From contig MGPC01000006.1 of NCBI GenBank assembly GCA_001797315.1, forward strand, positions 1 to 64,000: a DNA stretch of 64,000 bases, written 5' to 3'. The DNA is from Curvibacter sp. GWA2_64_110 (GTDB taxonomy: Bacteria; Pseudomonadota; Gammaproteobacteria; Burkholderiales; Burkholderiaceae_C). This document shows, in pieces, positions 18,310-27,468 of this stretch. The notes under the pieces were generated by a model, which saw only the letters and a list, made by a program, of their open reading frames with translations, ran no database searches and was not told where the DNA came from. A program made the translations under genes and the position numbers. The stretch's first letter is position 1, and each line of letters starts with the position of its first letter.

Positions 18310-18385
18310 GCCGGTGTAGCTCAGTTGGTAGAGCAGCTCATTCGTAATGAGAAGGTCGAGGGTTCGATTCCTTTCTCCGGCACCA
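18310..18385 (+). tRNA. tRNA-Thr(CGU)
   Basis: The 76-nt sequence folds as a tRNA: acceptor GCCGGTG with CTCCGGC, D-arm GCTCAGTTGGTAGAGC, anticodon loop TTCGTAA with anticodon CGT at 18343-18345, T-loop TTCGATT, and an encoded CCA end. A terminator follows at once. Confidence 0.95.
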
Positions 18386-18386
18386 G

Positions 18387-18426
18387 ACAAAAAGGGACAG
18401 ACTTTCAGGGTCTGTCCCTTTTTTCG
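18387..18426 (+). terminator. Rho-independent terminator after tRNA-Thr
   Basis: Inverted repeat AAAAAGGGACAGAC-tttcagg-GTCTGTCCCTTTTTT is perfect over 14 bases and has T/A runs on both flanks, so it can also end the convergent ahpF transcript. Confidence 0.9.
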
Positions 18427-18439
18427 TGGCATTTGTAAA

Positions 18440-20017
18440 TCAGGCCGCGACCGTCTGCGGCAGCGGCGTGCGGATCAGGTAGTCGAAGGCGCTGAGCGCG
18501 GCCTTGGCCCCTTCGCCGGTGGCGATGATGATCTGCTTGTAAGGCACCGTGGTCACGTCGCCGGCCGCGAACACGCCCGGCACGTTGGTGGCGCCCTTGG
18601 CATCAACCACGATCTCGCCGTGCTGGCTCAACTCCACCGTACCCTTGAGCCATTCGGTGTTGGGCACCAGGCCGATCTGCACGAACACGCCTTCGAGTTC
18701 AAGATGGCGCGACTCACCACTGGCGCGGTCGGTGTACGTCAGGCCATTGAGCTTGCTGCCGTCGCCGGTCAGCTCGGTGGTCTGGGCCTGGATATGGATG
18801 GCCACATTGGGCAGGCTCTTGAGCTTGGCCACCAGCACGGCGTCGGCACGCAAGGCGTCGCCGAACTCGAGCAGGGTCACATGGGCCACGATGCCGGCCA
18901 GGTCGATTGCCGCTTCCACGCCCGAGTTGCCGCCGCCGATCACCGCCACGCGTTTGCCCTTGAACAGCGGGCCATCGCAGTGCGGGCAGTAGGCCACGCC
19001 CTTGTTCTTGTACTCGGCCTCGCCGGGCACGTTGACGTTGCGCCAGCGCGCACCGGTGGACAGGATGACGCTGCGCGACTTCAGTGAGCCGCCGTTGGCC
19101 AGCTGCACCTCGATCAGGCCACCCGGCTCGCGGGCCGGAATGATCTTGTCGGCACGCTGCAGGTTCATGATGTCCACGTCATAGGCCTTGACGTGCTGCT
19201 CCAGGGCGGCCGCGAACTTCGGGCCGTCGGTCTCGGGCACCGAGATGAAGTTCTCGATCGCCAGGGTGTCATTCACCTGGCCGCCGAAACGCTCGGCCGC
19301 CACGCCGGTACGGATGCCCTTGCGTGCCGCATAGATGGCCGCGGCGGCACCGGCCGGGCCACCGCCGACGATCAGCACCTCGTACGGTGCGCGGGCAGAG
19401 AGCTTGGCCGCGTCACGGGCCGCGGCGCCGGTGTCGAGCTTGGCCACGATTTCTTCCACCCCCATGCGGCCGGAGCCGAACACCTCGCCATTGAGGTAGA
19501 TGCTGGGCACGGCCATGATCTGGCGCTGCGCCACCTCGTCCTGGAACAGCGCGCCGTCGATGGTGACCACGCGCACCTTGGGATTGAGCACCGCCATCAG
19601 GTTGAGCGCCTGCACCACGTCCGGGCAGTTGTGGCAGCTCAGGGACATGTAGACCTCGAAGTTGTAGTCGCCGTCGAGGTTGCGGATCTGCTCGATCACC
19701 TCGGGCTCGACCTTAGGCGGATGGCCGCCGACCCACAGCAGCGCCAGCACCAGCGAGGTGAACTCATGCCCCAGCGGAATGGCAGCAAAACGCAGGCCCA
19801 TGTTGTAGCCCAGGCGGTTGAGCGCGAAGGACGGTTTGCGCGCATCGGTGCCGTCGGTACGCAGGGTGATCTTGTCGGAAAGGGCCGCAATGTCCTGCAG
19901 CAGGCCTTCCATCTCACGCGAGCTTTCGCTGTCGCCTAGGGAAGCCACGATCTCGAACGGCTGCGTCACCCGCTCCAGGTAGGCCTTGAGTTGAGTTTTG
20001 AGTTCGTTGTCCAGCAT
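18440..20017 (-). CDS. ahpF: Alkyl hydroperoxide reductase subunit F
   Basis: AhpF is the NADH-dependent flavoprotein that reduces AhpC. The 525-residue protein has the N-terminal double thioredoxin fold with its active CHNC ([11 protein letters not shown]), a FAD-binding [18 protein letters not shown], the second redox centre CPHC ([10 protein letters not shown]), the NAD-binding [12 protein letters not shown] and the final [16 protein letters not shown]. All redox cysteines are present and length is standard. GAGGAAACACC precedes the ATG. It lies 110 bp downstream of ahpC on the same strand, the usual ahpCF order. Confidence 0.96.
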   Translation of the reverse strand: MLDNELKTQLKAYLERVTQPFEIVASLGDSESSREMEGLLQDIAALSDKITLRTDGTDARKPSFALNRLGYNMGLRFAAIPLGHEFTSLVLALLWVGGHPPKVEPEVIEQIRNLDGDYNFEVYMSLSCHNCPDVVQALNLMAVLNPKVRVVTIDGALFQDEVAQRQIMAVPSIYLNGEVFGSGRMGVEEIVAKLDTGAAARDAAKLSARAPYEVLIVGGGPAGAAAAIYAARKGIRTGVAAERFGGQVNDTLAIENFISVPETDGPKFAAALEQHVKAYDVDIMNLQRADKIIPAREPGGLIEVQLANGGSLKSRSVILSTGARWRNVNVPGEAEYKNKGVAYCPHCDGPLFKGKRVAVIGGGNSGVEAAIDLAGIVAHVTLLEFGDALRADAVLVAKLKSLPNVAIHIQAQTTELTGDGSKLNGLTYTDRASGESRHLELEGVFVQIGLVPNTEWLKGTVELSQHGEIVVDAKGATNVPGVFAAGDVTTVPYKQIIIATGEGAKAALSAFDYLIRTPLPQTVAA

Positions 20018-20127
20018 GGTGTTTCCTCATTTCAAGCGACAGGGAAAGCCGGCCGCGCGCGGTACGCGCAGCCTGATTCGAGTTCCGCAGGCCTTGTGGG
20101 CCCGCGGGTCTCACACAAACGGAAGTT

Positions 20128-20691
20128 TTAGATCTTGCCGACCAGATCCAGCGAGGGGGTCAGGGTCTTGGCGCCTTCGTTCCACTTGGCCGGGCAGACC
20201 TGGCCCGGGTTCTTGGCAACGTACTGGGCCGCCTTGAGCTTGCGCAGGGTTTCCTTGACGTCGCGGGCGATGGCGTTGTCATGCACTTCCATGGTCTTGA
20301 TCTGGCCTTCGGGGTTGATGATGAAGGTGCCGCGCAGTGCCAGGCCTTCTTCCTCGATATGCACGTCGAAGGCGCGGGTCAGTGCGTGGGTCGGGTCGCC
20401 GACCAGCGGGAACTGGGCCTTGCCGACCGCCGGCGAAGTCTCGTGCCACACCTTGTGCGAGAAGTGGGTGTCGGTCGTGACGATGTAGACCTCGGCACCG
20501 GCCTTCTGGAACTCGGCATAGTTGTCAGCCGCGTCTTCCACTTCGGTCGGGCAGTTGAAGGTGAAGGCCGCCGGCATGAAGATCAGAACCGACCACTTGC
20601 CTTGCAGGTCTTTCTCGGTGACCTCGATGAACTTGCCTTGCTTGAACGCCTGGGCCTTGAAGGGTTGGACTTGGGTGTTGATCAGAGACAT
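20128..20691 (-). CDS. ahpC: Alkyl hydroperoxide reductase subunit C (peroxiredoxin)
   Basis: The 187-residue 2-Cys peroxiredoxin reduces H2O2 and organic peroxides. The peroxidatic cysteine is in FTFNCPTEVEDAADNY and the resolving cysteine in NPGQVCPAKWNEG. The N-terminus MSLINTQVQPFKAQAF matches the AhpC1/E. coli type. GGAGT lies upstream of the ATG. The AT-rich leader carries a strong -10 and an OxyR-like half-site pair, so peroxide induction is likely. Confidence 0.97.
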   Translation of the reverse strand: MSLINTQVQPFKAQAFKQGKFIEVTEKDLQGKWSVLIFMPAAFTFNCPTEVEDAADNYAEFQKAGAEVYIVTTDTHFSHKVWHETSPAVGKAQFPLVGDPTHALTRAFDVHIEEEGLALRGTFIINPEGQIKTMEVHDNAIARDVKETLRKLKAAQYVAKNPGQVCPAKWNEGAKTLTPSLDLVGKI

Positions 20692-20756
20692 GAATTAACT
20701 CCGTTTTGTTGATAAAGCTTGGTTATTGAGGCACCGGTTTTTTGAACCGATGAAAA

Positions 20757-20820
20757 ATTATAGCCCAAGACTATCAATTATCTTTTTTTGTTTTAACTAT
20801 TCTATCGATAGACGATCTAT
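20757..20820 (-). promoter_or_regulatory. Putative OxyR-controlled promoter of ahpC
   Basis: On the minus strand the leader reads ATAGtcttgggCTATAAT: ATAG-N7-CTAT (20760-20774), as in the OxyR motif, overlapping a perfect TATAAT -10 (20757-20762) 66 bp upstream of the ATG. Further upstream lies a second cluster (ATAGATCGTCTATCGATAG, 20801-20820) with the same elements at shorter spacing. No canonical -35 is seen, which fits an activator-dependent promoter. Confidence 0.5.
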
Positions 20821-20884
20821 ATTGCGCCGCACAAACGGCGCTACCCGGCCAGGCCAGCCGTGACAGAACAAGGCAGGGATGGCC

Positions 20885-22243
20885 TCAGAACCCCGTGCTT
20901 CTGAGCAGCAGGCCCAGCAGGGCGCACACACCGATGACGTGCAGCACATTGCGCTGGAAGCGCAGCAAGGCGACGGCCGCCGCCAGCGCGATCAGCGCCG
21001 ACACGCCATCGAAGGCCCCGGCAAAACCTTGCGGCCACAGCACGTGGTAACCGAAGAACAAGGCCAGGTTCAGCACCACGCCCACCACAGCCGCGGTGAT
21101 GGCGGTCAGTGGCGCAGTGAATTTGAGGTCGTTGTGGGTCGATTCGACCAGCGGGCCGCCGGCCAGGATGAAGAGGAAGGATGGCAGGAAGGTGAACCAG
21201 GTCACCAGCGTCGCCGCCAGTGCTCCGGCCAGGAACAGGCTGTCCGGCCCCAGCAAGGCCTGGCCATAGCCGCCGATGAAACCGACGAAGGCCACCACCA
21301 TGATCAGCGGCCCGGGCGTGGTTTCCCCCAGGGCCAGGCCATCGATCATCTGCTCGGGCGTGAGCCAGCCGTAGTGGCCCACCGCCCCCTGGTAGACATA
21401 GGGCAGCACCGCGTAGGCACCGCCGAACGTCAGCAGCGCCGCCTTGGTGAAGAACCAGCCCATCTGGGTATAGGCGTGGCCCCAGCCCCAGACCAGGGTC
21501 AATCCGGCCATCGGCACGGCCCACAGCAAGGCTCCGGCGAACAGAACCCGCAGCAGATGCGGCCAGCGAAAGCGCGCGTGGGCCGGTGTCGGCGTCTCGT
21601 CATCGATCAGGGCCGGACCGTAGGATTTCATTTTTCCACCATGGCCCCCGCCGGTGCGAAAACGCGCCGGCGCCACGCGGCCACCGATGTAACCGACCAG
21701 CGCCGCCACCGCCACGATGGCCGGAAACGGCACATTGAGCGCGAAGATCGCCACGAAGGACGCTGCCGCAATGGCCCACAGCGTGTTGTTCTTCAGGGCG
21801 CGCGAACCGATGCGCCAGGCCGCCTGCAGCACGATGGCGGTCACCGCCGGCTTGATGCCGTAGAACAGGCCGGCCACCAGCGGCGTTTCGCCAAAGGCGA
21901 TGTAGAGCCAGGACAGCGCGACGAGGATGAAAAGCGAGGGCAGCACGAACAGCACGCCAGCCACGATGCCGCCCCAGGTTCGGTGCATCAGCCAGCCCAG
22001 GTAGGTGGCCAGTTGCTGCGCTTCGGGACCGGGCAGCAGCATGCAGTAGTTCAGCGCATGCAGAAAGCGCCGCTCGGAAATCCAGCGCCGGCGCTCCACC
22101 AGTTCCTGGTGCATGACGGCGATCTGCCCTGCCGGCCCGCCGAAGCTGATGAAACCGAGCTTGAGCCAGAAATGGAACGCCTCGCGAAAGCTCACGGGCG
22201 CGGGTACGGACGTTTCAGGTGCTGGCGTGAAAGTGGTGGTCAT
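20885..22243 (-). CDS. chrA: Chromate efflux transporter ChrA family
   Basis: A 452-residue integral membrane protein with two homologous CHR halves (long-chain family), each near 190 residues. The first half holds WLKLGFISFGGPAGQIAVMH and YCMLLPGPEAQQLATYLGW; the second TKAALLTFGGAYAVLPYV and GLALGETTPGPLIMVVAFVG. These are the duplicated FGG and PGP motifs of chromate ion transporters. About ten to twelve membrane spans are expected. No chrB regulator is adjacent, so chromate may not be the real substrate. It lies upstream of ahpC on the same strand with a 193-bp AT-rich gap between. Confidence 0.9.
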   Translation of the reverse strand: MTTTFTPAPETSVPAPVSFREAFHFWLKLGFISFGGPAGQIAVMHQELVERRRWISERRFLHALNYCMLLPGPEAQQLATYLGWLMHRTWGGIVAGVLFVLPSLFILVALSWLYIAFGETPLVAGLFYGIKPAVTAIVLQAAWRIGSRALKNNTLWAIAAASFVAIFALNVPFPAIVAVAALVGYIGGRVAPARFRTGGGHGGKMKSYGPALIDDETPTPAHARFRWPHLLRVLFAGALLWAVPMAGLTLVWGWGHAYTQMGWFFTKAALLTFGGAYAVLPYVYQGAVGHYGWLTPEQMIDGLALGETTPGPLIMVVAFVGFIGGYGQALLGPDSLFLAGALAATLVTWFTFLPSFLFILAGGPLVESTHNDLKFTAPLTAITAAVVGVVLNLALFFGYHVLWPQGFAGAFDGVSALIALAAAVALLRFQRNVLHVIGVCALLGLLLRSTGF

Positions 22244-22349
22244 GCCGGATGAAAGCAGGTACAGCCCTGCTGGATGTGCTTGTCTCTAGCCCATCATAGC
22301 GGTCAGCTGCCGCGGTCCGAGCTCGGCAAATCGAGGGACAATCCTGCCC

Positions 22350-23120
22350 ATGTTCCTCGCCGCCAAACTGCTTGCTTTCGCCACCCAGCCGCTGGCCTGG
22401 GTCGTTCTGTTGCTGATCCTGGGCCTGCTGGCCCAGCGCCGCTGGCATCGTGCCGGCATGGGCCTGATCTGGCTGGCCCTGGGCGTGCTGCTGTTGCTGG
22501 GCTGGGAACCATGGCCCGATGCGCTGGTGCGCCGGCTCGAAGCGCGTTACCCCGCAGTGGCGAGTCTGCCGCAGGCGCAGCGCTACGCCGGCCTGGTAGT
22601 GCTGGGCGGCGCACTCGAACCTTCCTACGTATGGCAAGGTCATGGCCAGCCGGCGCTCAATGATGCGGCCGAACGCATGACCGGCGCCCTGCCCCTGTTG
22701 CAACGCCACCCGCATCTGCAGCTGCTGTTCACCGGCGGCGAGGGCGAGCTGCTGGCCAAGGGCCTCACCGAAGCCGAGCGCGCGCGGATTTTTTATGCCG
22801 ACATGGGTGTGGCACCGCAGCGCCTGCTGTTCGAATCGGCCTCGCGCACCACGTACGAGAACGCCGTGCTGAGCGCCACCCTGCCCGGCGTCGACAAGAC
22901 CCGGCCCTGGCTGCTGGTGACGTCGGCCTGGCACATGCCGCGCGCCATGGCCACCTTCGAGAAAGCCGGCTGGAACGTCACGGCTTACCCGGTGGACTTC
23001 CGCACCGGCAGCGAAACACCCTGGACCCGCTACTCACTGGGTGGCGGCAGCGGCAAATGGAGTCTGGCGCTGCATGAATACCTGGGGCTGCTGGCCTATC
23101 GCCTGAGCGGGAAGTCGTAA
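22350..23120 (+). CDS. YdcF/ElyC family (DUF218) membrane-anchored protein
   Basis: The 256-residue protein starts with two hydrophobic segments (about residues 1-25 and 35-50) and continues with a DUF218 domain: YAGLVVLGGALEP, LLFTGGEGELLAKG, ESASRTTYENAVLSATL and LLVTSAWHMPRAMATFEKAGW. This order is typical of ElyC/YdcF proteins linked to cell-envelope carrier-lipid metabolism. The biochemical reaction is unknown. It is divergent from chrA. Confidence 0.85.
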   Translation: MFLAAKLLAFATQPLAWVVLLLILGLLAQRRWHRAGMGLIWLALGVLLLLGWEPWPDALVRRLEARYPAVASLPQAQRYAGLVVLGGALEPSYVWQGHGQPALNDAAERMTGALPLLQRHPHLQLLFTGGEGELLAKGLTEAERARIFYADMGVAPQRLLFESASRTTYENAVLSATLPGVDKTRPWLLVTSAWHMPRAMATFEKAGWNVTAYPVDFRTGSETPWTRYSLGGGSGKWSLALHEYLGLLAYRLSGKS

Positions 23121-23262
23121 CACGGCCATGCGTTGCGGCATCCAACGCGCATCGGCGGCGCGTTGTAGATGCACACACTTTTGATACGAATTGATACAAG
23201 GCGCCAACCTATACTTTGGCGCATGCACTCGTCTCCCCAACGCCAGGCTTGAGTCCAAGCCC

Positions 23263-24867
23263 ATGTCTTGTTCGCCGGATGAGCTGAAGAAGCGCAGTGA
23301 TGCCCTGGGTGCCAAGTGGCAGACCTTTCTGGCATCGCCGGCAACGGACCCCCTGCTTGAGTTTGCCGTCTCGCTGTCGAGCTTCACGGAGTTCCTGCAT
23401 GGCAAGGGCTTGTCGGGCCTGCATCAGATTTCGCGCAGCCTGGAGCAACAGGCGCTGTCCTTGTTCGACACCGGCACCAACCCGCTCATTCCTCAAGCCA
23501 CACTGGACGAACTGAATCTGCGCGTGCAGGAACTGGGGGCGCGGGTAACAGACTTCATCGACGGCAACAGCCGCCCCATCATCGAGCGCCGTGCACACCA
23601 TGGCAGCACGGCCGGCTTTGATGTCGCGCCACACCATCGCGTCTGGCTGATTGGCGGCCATGCCGCGCCCTGGCAGGAACTGGTGCTGCAGCTGGGCTAT
23701 TTCAATATCGACGCCGAATTCCACAAGGTGCAGGAACTGCCCGGCCAGGCCGACGAGCCTGCGCTTGTCTTGCTGGATGCCGAAGACCTGACCGTTCAGC
23801 AAGCCAGTGCACAGATCCAGATGCTGCGTGCGCGCTTTTCAGCCAGCACGCTGATGGTGCACAAGCTTCCCGCCGACTTTGACAGCCTCAAGTCCGCGCT
23901 GGCAGCGGGTTGCGATGTCTGTTTTGACCAGACGACCGCGCCGTCGGTCATTCTGGCCAAGATCATCGAGTTGTGCGGCGGCCGGGAGGAGGCGCCCTAT
24001 CGCGCCCTGGTGGTGGAAGACTCGCCCACGGCGAGCAAATCCATCCAGCGCACCCTGGCCCTGTGCGGCATTGAGACCCATGCCATTTCCAAACCCCATG
24101 ACGTGCTGGCGTGCCTGACGCGCTTCCAGCCCGACCTGATCCTGATGGACATGTTCATGCCGGGCTGCACCGGTGTCGAAGCGACCCGGGTCATTCGCCA
24201 GCACCCCGAATTCCTGTCCACCCCGATCGTCTACCTGTCCGGCGACACCAACATCCCCCTGCAGATCGAAGCGCTGCGGCTCGGCGGCGATCACTTCCTG
24301 ACCAAACCGTTCAACCCGGTGGTGCTCAACGCCATCGTCCAGAGCAAGATCGCGCGTTATCGCGCCCTGCGGCGCGCCATGCAGCACGACAGCCTGACCG
24401 GCCTGTTCAACCACAGCACCTCCAAGGAAAAACTGGCCGCCGCCATCCAGCAGGCCGAGGCCGAACAGCAGCCGCTCGCGGCCGCGATGATCGACATCGA
24501 TCATTTCAAGAAGATCAACGACAGCTACGGCCACCCGATGGGCGACCAGGTGATCCGCAGCCTGGCCTGGTTCCTCAAGCAGCGTCTGCGCAAGAGCGAC
24601 CTGATCGGCCGCTACGGCGGCGAAGAATTTCTGCTGGTGCTGCCCGCGGCCGACGCCGACCTGGCGATGGAGGCGCTCGACCGGATCCGGCGCGACTTCA
24701 GCCTGATCAAGCATCCGTTCAACGAAACCTGGTTCAATGCCACCTTCTCTGCCGGTCTGGCCCAGCTGCAGAGCGAGACCAGCGCCGAGACACTGATCAA
24801 GCAGGCCGACGAAGCGCTCTACGCCGCCAAGCGTGCCGGCCGCAACCGCGTCGTCAGGTGGGAGTGA
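23263..24867 (+). CDS. Response-regulator diguanylate cyclase (REC-like, REC, GGDEF)
   Basis: A 534-residue PleD-like protein. Residues 1-120 are helical, with FAVSLSSFTEFLHGKG perhaps a histidine-phosphotransfer-like segment. About 130-240 is a receiver-like domain lacking clear acidic residues. About 247-370 is a full receiver: VVEDSP acid pocket, phospho-acceptor D near 296 in LILMDMFMPGC, and the late lysine in LTKPFNP. The GGDEF domain has RYGGEEF (about 451-457) and an RxxD inhibitory site (RKSD) five residues before it. It should make c-di-GMP with product inhibition. Start MSCSPDELKK at 23263 is by similarity; no ideal ribosome-binding site is seen. It overlaps the convergent CorC-type gene by 14 bp. 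Confidence 0.9.
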   Translation: MSCSPDELKKRSDALGAKWQTFLASPATDPLLEFAVSLSSFTEFLHGKGLSGLHQISRSLEQQALSLFDTGTNPLIPQATLDELNLRVQELGARVTDFIDGNSRPIIERRAHHGSTAGFDVAPHHRVWLIGGHAAPWQELVLQLGYFNIDAEFHKVQELPGQADEPALVLLDAEDLTVQQASAQIQMLRARFSASTLMVHKLPADFDSLKSALAAGCDVCFDQTTAPSVILAKIIELCGGREEAPYRALVVEDSPTASKSIQRTLALCGIETHAISKPHDVLACLTRFQPDLILMDMFMPGCTGVEATRVIRQHPEFLSTPIVYLSGDTNIPLQIEALRLGGDHFLTKPFNPVVLNAIVQSKIARYRALRRAMQHDSLTGLFNHSTSKEKLAAAIQQAEAEQQPLAAAMIDIDHFKKINDSYGHPMGDQVIRSLAWFLKQRLRKSDLIGRYGGEEFLLVLPAADADLAMEALDRIRRDFSLIKHPFNETWFNATFSAGLAQLQSETSAETLIKQADEALYAAKRAGRNRVVRWE

Positions 24868-26170
24868 GCGGCGGTTCCGTCAGGACCAGCGGTGTCGCCA
24901 GCACCTTGTCGATGCGCCGGCCGTCCAGGTCCACCACCTCGAACAGCCAGTCGGCGCACTCGATCCGTTCGCCCGTGTGCGGCAGGTGGCCGCTGACGGC
25001 CATCAGCAGGCCGGCCACCGTGTTGTAGCGCCCGCGTTCCTCGTCCGGCAGATCGCGGATGCCGAGCCGGCTCTTGAGCTCATCCACCGGCATCAGGCCG
25101 TCGAGCAGCCAGGAACCGTCCTCGCGCGGCGTGGCCCAAGCATCGATCTGCGCCACCGGCTGCAATTCGCCGGTGATCGCCTCCAGCAGGTCGCCCGGCG
25201 TCACCAGGCCCTGCACCACGCCGTACTCGTCGACCACGAACACCAGGCGGCCCGAGCGCGCGCGGAACTGTTCCAGCAGCTCCATGCCGGACAGCGTCTC
25301 GGGCACGAAGACGGCGGGCTGCACATGCGCCTCGATCGGACCTTCTTGTTCGACGCCCAAGGCCAGCAGCTTGCCCACGCCGATCAAGCCCACCACGTCA
25401 TCGAGCGAACCACGGCACACCGGATACCAGGAATGCGCGCCGCGCTCGCCGGCCTGGCCGACCAGCTGCAGGCATTGCGCCACGGTGTCGCTGGCCTCCA
25501 GCCAGGCCACGTCGCCACGCGGCACCATGAGCGAGGTCAGCGGCCGGTCGTCGAGGCGGAACACGTTCTGCACCATCTGGTGCTCGTGCTGTTCGATGAT
25601 GCCGGCATCCACCCCTTCTTCCAGGCTGACGCGGATCTCCTCGGCCGTCATGCTGCGCACCACATCGGTCGGGATGCGCAGCAGCTTGAGAACCCCCTGC
25701 GTGGTGGCCGACAGCAGCTTCACGAAAGGCTTGGCGACCATCGCCAGCCAGTGCATCGGGCGCGCCATCCAGCGCGCCACCGTCTCGGGATACAGCTGGC
25801 CGATGCGCTTGGGCACCAGTTCGCCGAAGATGATGGTGACGAAGGTGATGGCCGTCACCACCAGCGCAGTGGCGGAAACCGACGAGGCCCGCTCCGCCAC
25901 GCCCAGGCTGAGCAGCCAGCCGGCCAGCTTGTCGCTGAAGGCCGCCTCGCCGACGATGCCGTTGAGCACACCGATCGAGGTGATGCCGACCTGCACGGTG
26001 GAGAGGAACTGGTTGGGGTTGTCGAGCAGCGCCAGCGCCGCCTGCGCCCCGCCGTCGCCCGACTCGGCCATGGCCGTCAGCCGCGCCTTGCGGCTGGCCG
26101 CCAGCGCCAGCTCCGACATGGCGAACACGCCGTTGAGCAGGGTCAACAGCGCGATCAGAAAGACTTCCAT
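24854..26170 (-). CDS. HlyC/CorC (CNNM-like) membrane transporter
   Basis: The 438-residue protein has the CNNM/DUF21 layout: an N-terminal membrane domain of about 180 residues (MEVFLIALLTLLNGVFAMSE, then IIFGELVPKRIG, a family landmark), a CBS pair (about 205-330; MVPRGDVAWLEA and VVDEYGVVQGLVTPGDLLEAITGEL) and a C-terminal CorC/HlyC domain ending LFEVVDLDGRRIDKVL. Relatives are linked to magnesium/cobalt export. Start 26170 gives the conserved hydrophobic N-terminus; the frame is open further upstream without similarity. Confidence 0.9.
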   Translation of the reverse strand: MEVFLIALLTLLNGVFAMSELALAASRKARLTAMAESGDGGAQAALALLDNPNQFLSTVQVGITSIGVLNGIVGEAAFSDKLAGWLLSLGVAERASSVSATALVVTAITFVTIIFGELVPKRIGQLYPETVARWMARPMHWLAMVAKPFVKLLSATTQGVLKLLRIPTDVVRSMTAEEIRVSLEEGVDAGIIEQHEHQMVQNVFRLDDRPLTSLMVPRGDVAWLEASDTVAQCLQLVGQAGERGAHSWYPVCRGSLDDVVGLIGVGKLLALGVEQEGPIEAHVQPAVFVPETLSGMELLEQFRARSGRLVFVVDEYGVVQGLVTPGDLLEAITGELQPVAQIDAWATPREDGSWLLDGLMPVDELKSRLGIRDLPDEERGRYNTVAGLLMAVSGHLPHTGERIECADWLFEVVDLDGRRIDKVLATPLVLTEPPLTPT

Positions 26171-26298
26171 GAAACCCGAGCGAGAATGAACACCATGGCA
26201 CTTTACCTGATTGACGAAGTGGCTCCGGAACCAATGCGACGGCCCACTGCGGGCGACGCGATTGACCTGCCGCTCAAGCGCACCCTGCTGTCGCAACG

Positions 26299-27192
26299 TC
26301 ACATCAAAGGGTCCCAAACGCGCGTGCAATTACGCCCGGCGGTTTTGGCAGCATACATGGCCTTGTCGGCGCGGTCGATGGATTGCTCGACGCTGGCCAC
26401 CGGATCCAGCATGGCCAGCCCAAACGACATGGTGATCTGAAGAGGAATTTTTCCGCCGCACTCGATGGGCGTGGCGGCAAGGCCCTGGCGCACCCGCTCC
26501 ACCACCTCATAAGCGGCCGTCGCATCCGTGTTCTGCATGCAGATCAGGAACTCCTCGCCGCCGTACCGGAACAACTTGTCGTACGGCCTGAAATGGTTCA
26601 TCACATAACGGGCGCAAGCCGCCAGTACCAGGTCGCCGACGGTGTGTCCGTAGGTGTCATTGACGACCTTGAAGTGATCGATGTCCATCATCGCGATGCA
26701 ACAGGGCTGCACGTTCCGCTTGACCAGCTCCTGCAGCTCACGCAACTTCGGCAGCATCCCGATCCGGTTGTTGGCGCCGGTGAGCGAATCGAGATTGGAG
26801 ATCGAGTCTTCCAACTCACGCTTCAGCGTATAGATCTCCAGGCGCAGGCGTTCCAGCGTATTGCTGAAGGTGTCAAAGCTCAGCGGAGCGATGACAGCGC
26901 CGGAAGCTGACGTTTGCAGCAGCTGCGCCGCCAGTTCGTGCATCTTCTTGTGCTCGACTTCGATGGCCATGAAACCGGGATGCGCGCGCAGCTTCTCAGG
27001 CTCGACGCCGTAGTACCACTGGCCAAAGCGGCACTGACGGTGAGCATCTCTGGCGACATCACAGCGGTCATACGGCAAGTGGCAGATCAGCGTGCGCGTG
27101 ATCGAGTCGTACCATTTGCCGTGGTTGTAGATCGCCTGATCCAGCTGCAGGAGTGCCGCTTGTGTTTCACTTTGGGTCAGCTTGACCGACAT
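26299..27192 (-). CDS. dgcZ: Zinc-sensing diguanylate cyclase, DgcZ type (CZB-GGDEF)
   Basis: The 297-residue protein combines an N-terminal CZB zinc-binding domain with a GGDEF domain. The ligand set H24, C54 (QCRFGQWYY), H81 and H85 has the same spacing as H22, C52, H79 and H83 in E. coli DgcZ. The cyclase domain contains DIDHFKVVNDTYGH, RYGGEEF and an RxxD inhibitory site (RPYD) five residues before it. Activity is thus expected to be repressed by zinc and by product. The ATG at 27192 has GGGAGGA just upstream, which decides between it and an ATG seven codons earlier. It is divergent from apaH. Confidence 0.9.
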   Translation of the reverse strand: MSVKLTQSETQAALLQLDQAIYNHGKWYDSITRTLICHLPYDRCDVARDAHRQCRFGQWYYGVEPEKLRAHPGFMAIEVEHKKMHELAAQLLQTSASGAVIAPLSFDTFSNTLERLRLEIYTLKRELEDSISNLDSLTGANNRIGMLPKLRELQELVKRNVQPCCIAMMDIDHFKVVNDTYGHTVGDLVLAACARYVMNHFRPYDKLFRYGGEEFLICMQNTDATAAYEVVERVRQGLAATPIECGGKIPLQITMSFGLAMLDPVASVEQSIDRADKAMYAAKTAGRNCTRVWDPLM

Positions 27193-27468
27193 GCATCCTC
27201 CCGGGGTCGCCAACGCGGGTTGTTTTAAGTTGCGGCCTCATCGGCAGAGGCACAAGCCTGAGTGCCGGATTGGGTCGACCGGTGCAGTCTATTCGTGAAG
27301 CAGTTCGGGCGTCAATGGATCTCCCTTTCGTTGACGGGCGCCTGAGTTTCGCCGCAGATCAAGCGCCGCATGGCCGCGGTCAGCCGAACGCCGAGATGAG
27401 TGAGAGAATCCGACGAGGCCTGCATCAGGCACTCTTCCAGGCGACACCAGCTTCTGCGAACCAGGCAC

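Noticed and set aside
27193-27468. The 276-bp gap between dgcZ and apaH as a possible small RNA or gene
   Set aside because: No clear promoter-terminator pair, strong hairpin or convincing reading frame could be seen.
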